The notes under the pieces: generated by a model
Databases searched by the model: none
Told to the model about the DNA's origin: nothing
Seen by the model: only the letters and a program-made list of their open reading frames with translations
Part shown: piece after piece, positions 35,701-42,411 of the stretch
Numbering within the stretch: position 1 is the first letter of the stretch
How the letters are laid out: each line of letters begins with the position of its first letter
Position numbers and translations under genes: made by a program
Assembly (NCBI GenBank): GCA_028279515.1
Contig: JANQNQ010000002.1
Span: 186,001 to 250,000, forward strand
Direction of reading: 5' to 3'
Origin: Flavobacteriaceae bacterium
GTDB lineage: Bacteria; Bacteroidota; Bacteroidia; Flavobacteriales; Flavobacteriaceae
DNA length: 64,000 nucleotides

Positions 35701-36382
35701 TGCTGGCTTTGATGTAAAGGATGTACACATGACCGATCTGATTTCGGGTCGTGAAAACCTAGAAGATATTCAGTTCTTAGGAGCCGTTGGAGGCTTTTCG
35801 AACAGTGATGTGCTTGGATCAGCCAAAGGTTGGGCGGGTGCCATCAAATACAATGAGAAGGCCAACGCGGTCATCAAAAAGTTCTTTGAGCGTGAAGACA
35901 CGCTATCTGTGGGAATCTGTAACGGATGCCAATTGTTCATGGAACTTGACCTCATCAATCCTGAACATGAGACCCATGGGAAGATGACGTATAACGATTC
36001 GCACAAGCACGAAAGCGCCTTTACATCTGTGAAGATTCAGCCAAACAAGTCTGTGATGTTATCTAATTTAGCAGGAAGCACCTTAGGTGTTTGGATTTCG
36101 AATGGGGAAGGGAAATTTGACCTTCCGCTAAGCGAAGAAAACTATGACATCGTTGCCAAATACGGCTATGACGGATATCCATCAAGTCCAAACGGAAGTG
36201 ACTTCAACGCTGCCATGATGTGTGATAGCACAGGACGCCACTTGGTGACCATGCCGCATATCGAGCGTTCGACCTTTCAATGGAACTGGGCCAACTACCC
36301 TGCTGGAAGAAAAGACGAGGTATCACCATGGCTCGAGGCGTTTGTAAACGCTCGAAAGTGGATTGAAGACCAAAAAAATTAA
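32705..36382 (+). CDS. purL: Phosphoribosylformylglycinamidine synthase, long form
   Basis: 1225 residues from ATG 32705 (MILFFGNPKTKVFAVQV); an earlier open frame overlaps a terminator and a promoter. Step four of purine synthesis: FGAR + Gln + ATP to FGAM. The N-terminal FGAM synthetase holds GFSQVNSEHCRHKIF, TVEPFNGAATGSGGEIRD and IHDHGAGGHLNCLSE. The C-terminal glutaminase has SVGICNGCQLF with the catalytic Cys and the His/Glu pair at TMPHIERST. Residues 968-977 (GLSGRAQSRP), in the linker between the parts, are encoded by a copy of an intergenic repeat (see findings). Confidence 0.98.
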   Translation: MILFFGNPKTKVFAVQVTTDLSSEDIKKLNWLFGDVPQINKASIDAFFVGPRAAMITPWSTNAVEITQNMGVTGIVRIEEFEAVAEDFEDFDPMLSQKFNGLLQDIFSIDVTPEPIIDIEDIAAYNQQEGLALSDEEVVYLEELSKKLGRKLTDSEVFGFSQVNSEHCRHKIFNGTFVIDGEEKPTSLFKLIKKTSAENPNDIVSAYKDNVAFVKGPRITQFAPKSADKPDYYETKEVDSVISLKAETHNFPTTVEPFNGAATGSGGEIRDRLAGGKGSLPLAGTAVYMTSYSRLEENRPWENGVEERKWLYQTPMDILIKASNGASDFGNKFGQPLIAGSVLTFEHEEDARKLGFDKVIMLAGGIGYGKAEQALKDTPKESDKIVILGGENYRIGMGGAAVSSADTGAFGSGIELNAIQRSNPEMQKRAANTVRAMVESDVNPIVSIHDHGAGGHLNCLSELVEETGGKIDLDKLPVGDPTLSAKEIIGNESQERMGLVIAKENIDTLKRIADRERSPMYEVGDVTNDHQFTFESSSKGDKPMDLALEDMFGSSPKTIMNDSTVNRQYDAVEYSINNIHKYINQVLQLEAVACKDWLTNKVDRCVGGLVAKQQCAGPLQLPLNNCGVMALDYQGKEGIATSIGHSPVSALVDPVAGSRNSIAEALSNIVWAPLKDGLKSVTLSANWMWPCKNEGEDARLYEAVKGCSDFAIDLGINIPTGKDSLSMKQKYPNEDVISPGTVIISAAANCNDITKVVEPVLQRDGGDLYYINLSQDDFKLGGSSFAQINNKIGNEVPTVKNAEFLKTAFNTLQSLIKDGEIVAGHDVSAGGLITTLLEMCFSDNDLGAELDLSELGEKDSIKLLFAENAGVVFQGSAASHKKLIEVGIECFKIGQVTEFDTLSIINDAQVFTLTISRLRDVWFRTSVLLDRKQTANGLADARFENYKNQPLQYTFPEHFTGKLEDIIGLSGRAQSRPKAAILREKGSNSEREMANAMYLAGFDVKDVHMTDLISGRENLEDIQFLGAVGGFSNSDVLGSAKGWAGAIKYNEKANAVIKKFFEREDTLSVGICNGCQLFMELDLINPEHETHGKMTYNDSHKHESAFTSVKIQPNKSVMLSNLAGSTLGVWISNGEGKFDLPLSEENYDIVAKYGYDGYPSSPNGSDFNAAMMCDSTGRHLVTMPHIERSTFQWNWANYPAGRKDEVSPWLEAFVNARKWIEDQKN
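35606..35634 (+). repeat. REP-like repeat inside purL, read in frame
   Basis: TGTCA, two bases, then the 16-base core TCGAGCGCAGTCGAGA (35617-35632), bracketed by GGTC and GACC. The same arrangement (TGTCA, two bases, identical 16-mer) occurs in the intergenic region at 48361-48383. Here it encodes GLSGRAQSRP. Confidence 0.8.
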
Positions 36383-36472
36383 GCCGTGACTCAAAACAGA
36401 GAAAGTAGGGCAAAGAAATCAGTACCAGCGAAATAAGGGTTGAACTATCTCTAAAATTTAAGTCTTAACCAT

Positions 36473-36504
36473 AAGGAGTTCCTAAAAAGGTGCTCCTTTT
36501 TTTA
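36473..36504 (+). terminator. purL terminator
   Basis: AAGGAG/CTCCTT outer stem with an inner CCT/AGG stem around AAAA, followed by TTTTTTT. Confidence 0.82.
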
Positions 36505-36570
36505 TCATTGCTATTGAAAAAGGCCCACAATTTTCATAATTTGCGAATCTCTAAAATTAATCCTTAGAAC

Positions 36571-38346
36571 ATGACGAACGTTACACGCCTTTTTGATTTT
36601 CCACAATACCAGCTGGAAAAACACGACCTTGATGATGCCTTGGCTACCAAATATGGAGATGAGTGGGTTAAAACCTCAACAAGAGAATACATTGCCAAAT
36701 CGAATGCAATCAGCAGAGGACTCCTTAAAATGGGAGTGAAACCCAATGATAAAATTGCAGTAATCTCTGCAACCAACCGTACCGAATGGCACATCATGGA
36801 CATCGGTATCCTACAAACAGGCGCACAGAACGTTCCTATTTACCCAACGATTTCAGAGGAAGACTACCAGTATATTTTGAACCACTCAGAATCAACCTAC
36901 TGTTTTGTTTCTTGTACAGAAGTTCTAGGTAAAGTAGACGCCATCAAAGCAAACGTTCCCAGTCTAAAAGGAGTGTTCTCATTTGACGACATCGGTTCTT
37001 GCGACAACTGGAGCAAGGTATTAGAATTAGGTGCTGACGAAAGCACTCAGGCAGAAGTCGAAGCACGTAAAGATGCCGTAAAGCCTACAGACCTGGCAAC
37101 GATCATTTATACGTCGGGAACGACCGGAAGACCGAAGGGTGTGATGCTTTCACATGACAATGTGGTTTCGAATGTGTTGGCAAGTGCCAAGCGTGTTCCG
37201 TTTGATCAAGGCGGATTGGCCTTGAGTTTCCTTCCCATCTGTCACATCTTCGAACGTATGATCATGTACCTATACCAATATTGTGGTATTCGTGTCTGCT
37301 TCGCAGAATCAATCGAAAAGATCAGTGATAACTTAAAAGAAGTGAAACCAAACGTGATGACCGTTGTACCGCGTTTGTTAGAAAAAGTATACGATAAGAT
37401 CTACGCAAAAGGTGCTGATCTTACAGGAATAAAGAAGAAACTATTCTTCTGGGCTATCGACCTCGGACTTAAATTTGAACCGTACAACGCCAACGGATGG
37501 TGGTACGGAGTGAAACTAGGTATCGCCCGAAAATTGATTTTCAGCAAGTGGCAAGAAGGTCTTGGCGGAAACTTAGAGGTTATGGTCTCTGGTAGTGCTG
37601 CCCTGCAACCGAGACTGTCGCGTGTGTTTGGCGCGGCTGGAATTCCGGTGATGGAAGGTTATGGACTTACAGAAACTTCTCCAGTAATTTCTGTGAACGA
37701 CCAACGTGCACGTGGCTGGAAGATCGGTACCGTGGGAAGAATCATTGAGGGTGTCGAGGTAAAGATTGCCGAAGACGGTGAGATCATGTGTAAAGGTCCA
37801 AACGTAATGCAAGGCTATTACAAAGATCCAGACAAGACCGCTGAGGTGATGACCGACAATTATTTCCATACGGGAGATATTGGAGAGGTTGACAGCGAAG
37901 GCTTCTTGAAGATCACAGACCGTAAAAAAGAAATGTTTAAAACTTCGGGCGGAAAATACGTAGCTCCGCAGTTGATCGAGAACGAAATGAAGCAATCGCG
38001 CTTTATCGAGCAGATCATGGTCATCGGTGAAGGTGAAAAAATGCCTGCTGCCTTTATTCAGCCTAATTTCGAATTTGTGGAAGAATGGGCCAGACGTCAC
38101 GACATCTCTTACAGCTCTAACGCAGAGATCGTAGGCAATGAAAAGTTCATTGAGCGCATTCAAGAAGAAGTAGACCTATACAACGAGCGCTTCGGCAAGT
38201 GGGAAAAGATCAAGAAATTTGAACTCACCCCAGACATCTGGAGCATCGATGAAGGACATTTGACTCCGACCATGAAATTAAAGCGTCGAGTCATCAAAGA
38301 AAAGTACAAAGATCTATACGCGAAGATCTATCAACACAACCTATAG
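36571..38346 (+). CDS. fadD: Long-chain fatty-acid-CoA ligase
   Basis: 591 residues of the long-chain AMP-forming acyl-CoA synthetase family. Motifs in order: AMP loop IIYTSGTTGRPKGVMLSH, the linker GYGLTETSPVISVN, the adenine/ribose contact YFHTGDIGEVDSEGFLKITDRKKEMFKTSGGKYVAP, and the C-terminal Lys region TPTMKLKRRVI. It charges long-chain fatty acids with CoA, the entry step for the fadNAE genes 4 kb downstream. Probably membrane associated. It has its own terminator, so it is a separate transcription unit. Confidence 0.93.
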   Translation: MTNVTRLFDFPQYQLEKHDLDDALATKYGDEWVKTSTREYIAKSNAISRGLLKMGVKPNDKIAVISATNRTEWHIMDIGILQTGAQNVPIYPTISEEDYQYILNHSESTYCFVSCTEVLGKVDAIKANVPSLKGVFSFDDIGSCDNWSKVLELGADESTQAEVEARKDAVKPTDLATIIYTSGTTGRPKGVMLSHDNVVSNVLASAKRVPFDQGGLALSFLPICHIFERMIMYLYQYCGIRVCFAESIEKISDNLKEVKPNVMTVVPRLLEKVYDKIYAKGADLTGIKKKLFFWAIDLGLKFEPYNANGWWYGVKLGIARKLIFSKWQEGLGGNLEVMVSGSAALQPRLSRVFGAAGIPVMEGYGLTETSPVISVNDQRARGWKIGTVGRIIEGVEVKIAEDGEIMCKGPNVMQGYYKDPDKTAEVMTDNYFHTGDIGEVDSEGFLKITDRKKEMFKTSGGKYVAPQLIENEMKQSRFIEQIMVIGEGEKMPAAFIQPNFEFVEEWARRHDISYSSNAEIVGNEKFIERIQEEVDLYNERFGKWEKIKKFELTPDIWSIDEGHLTPTMKLKRRVIKEKYKDLYAKIYQHNL

Positions 38347-38372
38347 TGTTTCCGAAGAAAACAAAAAAGAAG

Positions 38373-38397
38373 ACTCCCCGTAACTGGGGAGTTTTTT
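38373..38397 (+). terminator. fadD terminator
   Basis: ACTCCCC / GGGGAGT 7-bp stem with a 6-base loop followed by TTTTTT. Confidence 0.88.
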
Positions 38398-38477
38398 GTG
38401 TTTTATAAAATCGCGTAAAAATACGCTTACATGACGAGGAGGTAACTTCTAATTTTAAATCTCTTAAAATCAACGTC

Positions 38478-40586
38478 ATGCAAAACCAAACACCAAAATT
38501 TAGAATCTACCCTTCGATAGGCATTGCCCGATTGGGCAACGGACCTGCCGAGAAAGACAAAGTGATCTTTAGTCCTGAAGTACCTTGGGGCAATCTATAT
38601 GAAACCGATAAAGACTATCTCACTGAAGATGGTGCCCTTAAAAAACAAGCGCAGCGATTTTATATCTACGCCTGTGATGATCAGGGAAACCCTACGCATC
38701 AGATCGACCCAAACGAATTCGACATTGAATGGTCGGTAGAGGTAGCCAACAAAAAACCATTCTGGTACGATTTCAATAACTCGTTAGACCTGTCGGTACT
38801 TTCTAACAATCAAAACCTCTCACCAAACTTTGCAGAGAAAAAACTAGCGCCTGGAATCAACGCTTCGCGTAGAAATCCGAATGTGCTCAACGAAGAACTA
38901 CGTAGAAAGGATGGTCACAACATTCGAAAAGAGTTGGTGAATCATCCTGGGGTCGTTAGCGTAAACGCCAAAGCTTCTCGAAAAGAAATTCGCGGACAAT
39001 TCCCAAGCAACCCAAAGGGAGGAAGAAGCTTACTCGCTGCCAAACTGAAAACTGATTCAAGAGCGGTAAAGCTTGGGACTGCTGAATACGACGAAGGTAC
39101 CTTGATCTTTTATGGGGCCGATGGTATTTCGGCTTCTTTGAATCCTTCAGACCTAAACACCGACTTTGCCGATAACTCCAATTGGTACGATGATATTTGC
39201 GACGGACGCATAACCGCCACGATCACCCACAAAAAAGGTGGACAAAAATACGAGCTTAACGACGCCCATTCATCAGCGTGGGTTGCTTCGGCTCCACCAG
39301 ATTATGCACCACAAATTCAACCGTTATCTACGATGTACGACCTAATCTGCGGAGCTGCCAATGACGAATATGAGCCAGAGCTCAGTTTGGTATTTCCAAT
39401 GTTCTATCGCTTGTACAGAATGCAGTGGGTGAATTTGGGAGACTTTTTATCGCCTTCCTTTAAAGAGACCATCGATGAGCTTACCGCAAAAGGAAAGTTC
39501 AAGTATCTATACACAAAAGAACCCAAGGCGGAAGCCGATGCGGTACGACAAAAGATCTTTGACCTCTTCAGAGACCCTGAATACAACTACAATAACGAAC
39601 CCATCATCCCGAGTAAAAACAAGACCGATATCGTCAATCGAGGGTCTGGGACTGATGCGCTTAAGCTTCCATTCTATCCGGGTGACGCCATTGATTATCC
39701 AGGGAGTCCGGCGCAATGGTTTGCCATACCGCCAATGATCTACGAACAACTCAGACAATGGAAAGACGGTCACTTCGCCACACCACCGCACTTCGATTTT
39801 AAGGATATCGACGAAATGGGTGCTTTCTATCAAGAACAGTTTTTCAAAGCCGCCAAGGATGAGTCCAAACGACCCTTATTGATGACACGTGCAGTTTTAG
39901 AAACGCTGTATGGCGGAGGTTTCCACCCGGGTGTTGAGCTTACATGGCCCATGCGTCACAATCTGCTCTATGCACAAAACACAGTCACCTTTCCGTGGGT
40001 GTCAGAAACCGATGGGTTTGTTTATGGCTTCTACGGACTTCGAGAGGTGCGACTCAATTCGGCAAGCCCAAAAATACAGGAAAAGATATTCTACAAGGAC
40101 TTCGGGTTCTCAATGAGTTCTGATGACATTCGAGAATCAATGGATCCAAAGAATGAAAAGAACTGGCTGTGGCATGTTACGCCAGGTGATATGACCAAAT
40201 GGATGGGTATCCCATGGCAATCAGACGCCGGGAGTTGTCAGGCCGTATTTGTTGAAAAGCAGTATCCGATTCCTTCGTGGTGGGCCGCTAACTTACCAGT
40301 GCATGTCTTGCCCGAGGATAGCTTCAACAAGCTGCACGATCCAAACATTCTGGACGACACTAAAAAGAACATCTATGCCAACCGATTGGCTTGGTTGCAT
40401 ACAGCAGACACTGGATTCATTGGGTATCACGCCGAAGGCGGTTACCTCAACGGACTCATCAACATGGTCTATCAATGGAAGAACGTAGGCGTTGTCACGG
40501 GTAGAAAATCTGGGGTTGACATCGAAGGCATTCCAGACACGGTGTATGTGGCCTATAACGGAAAAAATCCTAATCAAGGTTCATGA
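38478..40586 (+). CDS. LodA/GoxA-like cysteine tryptophylquinone amino-acid oxidase
   Basis: 702 residues resembling the LodA family, enzymes that oxidatively deaminate free amino acids (lysine in LodA, glycine in GoxA) and release H2O2 and ammonia. The start RIYPSIGIARLGNGP is the family N-terminal signature; GGGFHPGVELTWPMRHN (479-495) is another. Near the C-terminus WQSDAGSCQAV has Asp583 and Cys587 with the same four-residue spacing as Asp512 and Cys516 of LodA, and Trp601 or Trp602 in PSWWAANLP is the likely other half of the CTQ cofactor. No signal peptide. The next gene overlaps by 4 bases and encodes the LodB-like maturation flavoprotein. Substrate cannot be told from sequence. Confidence 0.92.
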   Translation: MQNQTPKFRIYPSIGIARLGNGPAEKDKVIFSPEVPWGNLYETDKDYLTEDGALKKQAQRFYIYACDDQGNPTHQIDPNEFDIEWSVEVANKKPFWYDFNNSLDLSVLSNNQNLSPNFAEKKLAPGINASRRNPNVLNEELRRKDGHNIRKELVNHPGVVSVNAKASRKEIRGQFPSNPKGGRSLLAAKLKTDSRAVKLGTAEYDEGTLIFYGADGISASLNPSDLNTDFADNSNWYDDICDGRITATITHKKGGQKYELNDAHSSAWVASAPPDYAPQIQPLSTMYDLICGAANDEYEPELSLVFPMFYRLYRMQWVNLGDFLSPSFKETIDELTAKGKFKYLYTKEPKAEADAVRQKIFDLFRDPEYNYNNEPIIPSKNKTDIVNRGSGTDALKLPFYPGDAIDYPGSPAQWFAIPPMIYEQLRQWKDGHFATPPHFDFKDIDEMGAFYQEQFFKAAKDESKRPLLMTRAVLETLYGGGFHPGVELTWPMRHNLLYAQNTVTFPWVSETDGFVYGFYGLREVRLNSASPKIQEKIFYKDFGFSMSSDDIRESMDPKNEKNWLWHVTPGDMTKWMGIPWQSDAGSCQAVFVEKQYPIPSWWAANLPVHVLPEDSFNKLHDPNILDDTKKNIYANRLAWLHTADTGFIGYHAEGGYLNGLINMVYQWKNVGVVTGRKSGVDIEGIPDTVYVAYNGKNPNQGS

Positions 40587-41665
40587 AGACCAAGGTATTA
40601 ATTGTTGGAGACGGCATTGCCGGGTCGGTTCTCTCTTTGCTTTTAAAGCGAAGAGGGATCGACCATATTTTATTAGGTAGAACGTCCCAACGAAAATACT
40701 TCTCACTGGCAGAAACACTGCCCCCCTCTTCCCTGTCCTTGTTAGACACATTGGGATTACACGACCTCTTTTCAATAACAAGTATCAAGAAGACCTATGG
40801 TTATCATTCGATGTGGGGAAATCAACAGGTTAAGGATCACAACTTCTTTTTTTCCAATCCCTATAAACATGGACTAAAGATCAATAAGTTTGCGCTGTTG
40901 AAAGCTCTGAAGGAACAAATAAACGAACATCATCAATCCTTCGATCAATTGACAGCAGTCTCCAGCGAAGGACCGTTGGCCCATGTAGATGTTTTCTGCG
41001 GAAAAGACAGAAGACAATTCGAAGCCGACGTATTGATTGATGCCACCGGAAGAAACAGAGCCCTCTTGAAGCTACTGCAAATCGAAACCCTCAAACAAGA
41101 TGACCTAATGGCCTTTAGTTGCCATCTTCCGAAGATATCATTGCCAAAGCTGAAACACAGCGTATATGTAGAATCCTTTGAACACGGTTGGGGTATAGTC
41201 TCTCATTTAAGTGACGACACCAACGTGGTTTCCCTGTTTACGAATAAACATACTGCAAGAACAATTCCGTTTAAAACGAGTGATGACTGGGCATCATTAT
41301 TAGCAAATACTCAGTATTTAAAAGAATTGATTCCAACCCTTGACACTACAAAACTGATGGGTGGTGATGCAAGCTCATCTCATGCTTCTCAGATTGCAGG
41401 TAAAAACTGGATGGCCCTGGGTGATGCCGCCATCTCCTTTGACCCACTATCCTCGCATGGCATTACAACGGCGTTATATTCGGCACAACAAGCTTCGAAC
41501 GCTATCTGCAACTACTTCGAAAATGGCTCCAATAAATACTTCAATGAATACGGTCAAACGTTGACCGCTATCTTCAATCAATACCTAGTCAACAGACGAC
41601 AGATCTACAACAGCGAGCTACGCTGGAAAGACGCTCCCTTCTGGAAAAGCATGCAAGCAGTATAA
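40583..41665 (+). CDS. LodB-like FAD-dependent maturation protein
   Basis: 360 residues, FAD-dependent oxidoreductase of the tryptophan-halogenase/LodB group. The FAD fold opens KVLIVGDGIAGS (GDGIAG in place of GxGxxG, residues 9-14), followed by DATGRNR (153-159) and the flavin-contact motif GDAAISFDPLSSHG (280-293). LodB is known to be required for making the cysteine tryptophylquinone of LodA. The ATGA overlap with the oxidase gene (start codon inside the stop region) shows translational coupling and supports that role. It lacks the halogenase-type WxWxIP motif. Confidence 0.9.
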   Translation: MKTKVLIVGDGIAGSVLSLLLKRRGIDHILLGRTSQRKYFSLAETLPPSSLSLLDTLGLHDLFSITSIKKTYGYHSMWGNQQVKDHNFFFSNPYKHGLKINKFALLKALKEQINEHHQSFDQLTAVSSEGPLAHVDVFCGKDRRQFEADVLIDATGRNRALLKLLQIETLKQDDLMAFSCHLPKISLPKLKHSVYVESFEHGWGIVSHLSDDTNVVSLFTNKHTARTIPFKTSDDWASLLANTQYLKELIPTLDTTKLMGGDASSSHASQIAGKNWMALGDAAISFDPLSSHGITTALYSAQQASNAICNYFENGSNKYFNEYGQTLTAIFNQYLVNRRQIYNSELRWKDAPFWKSMQAV

Positions 41666-41778
41666 CCATACGAACGCTTCAAATGTTGTCAAACTACCAA
41701 TTCTAAGAGGTCTTTTCTGGTATTCCGTCACTTTCCGCCTTAAAAAATTATCAAAATCAAAAAAAGTTGTTAATTTAC

Positions 41779-41790
41779 TATGCATGCATA
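41779..41790. promoter_or_regulatory. Perfect palindrome in the marR promoter (candidate operator)
   Basis: TATGCATGCATA is a 12-base perfect palindrome located just upstream of the -7 box at 41813, overlapping where a -33 box should be; a protein bound here would block the promoter. MarR proteins bind such palindromes and often repress themselves. Confidence 0.55.
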
Positions 41791-41812
41791 ATATTTTTTT
41801 CTTATATTTGAA

Positions 41813-41820
41813 TTCTCGAA
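41813..41820 (+). promoter_or_regulatory. -7 element of the marR-fad operon
   Basis: TATATTTG fits TAnnTTTG, 121 bases upstream of the MarR start; the long leader is T-rich and then GC-richer. No good -33 box (the region is occupied by the palindrome and T-run). Confidence 0.6.
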
Positions 41821-41940
41821 AATTAGCGTTAGAAAGATGTCAACAACTCGTTAAAAAAATGACATTAAGTGTTTCATAACGAGGGCAAAGGGTCGCTAAG
41901 GAATTCATATCTTTATAGGATGAATCCAAAACATTAAAGA

Positions 41941-42393
41941 ATGAAAGACAAAACCATAGATTACGTGCTAAGAGTAACTTGGCAAGCGGTTGTAAAAATG
42001 TACAACGAAGAGGCCGGTAAATTCGACAGCACAATGGCAACAGGATTTACTTTGCTGAGCATAGACCCAGAAAAGGGAACACCTTCTACTTCACTAGGGC
42101 CGCGTATGGGCATGGAAGCTACTAGCCTCTCTCGTACCTTGAAAAACATGGAAGAAAAAGGGCTGATCATGCGTAAGAGAAATCCAGAAGATGGGCGTAG
42201 CGTGTTGATTTGCTTAACAGATTTCGGGAAAGAGAAAAGAGAAGTTTCAAAACAAGTAGTGCTTCGATTCAACGAGACGATCAGAAAAAATATCTCTGAA
42301 GAAAAGATGAACCACTTTTATGAAGTTGCCGAAACCATCAACGACCTTATTTCGGCTAAAAAAATATATACCAAAGAATTTATAACAAATTAA
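41941..42393 (+). CDS. MarR family transcriptional regulator
   Basis: 150 residues with the winged helix-turn-helix of MarR proteins: GMEATSLSRTLKNMEEKGLIMRKRNPEDGRSVLICLTDFGKEKR (recognition helix and wing), plus dimerisation helices at both ends. MarR regulators usually sense small molecules such as acyl-CoA or aromatics. It starts the fad operon and is followed 18 bases later by fadN, so it is most likely the repressor of beta-oxidation genes, released by fatty-acyl-CoA (inference). The palindrome at 41779 is its probable site. Confidence 0.92.
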   Translation: MKDKTIDYVLRVTWQAVVKMYNEEAGKFDSTMATGFTLLSIDPEKGTPSTSLGPRMGMEATSLSRTLKNMEEKGLIMRKRNPEDGRSVLICLTDFGKEKREVSKQVVLRFNETIRKNISEEKMNHFYEVAETINDLISAKKIYTKEFITN

Positions 42394-42411
42394 CATCAAC
42401 CTGAAAATCAG

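Noticed and set aside
36383-36570. Possible small RNA or promoter between purL and fadD
   Set aside because: Only the purL terminator is clear; TAATTTG near 36538 does not fit the TAnnTTTG consensus.
37573-38163. 196-codon open frame on the minus strand within fadD
   Set aside because: Antisense shadow of a well-conserved enzyme; no start signal and no recognisable product.
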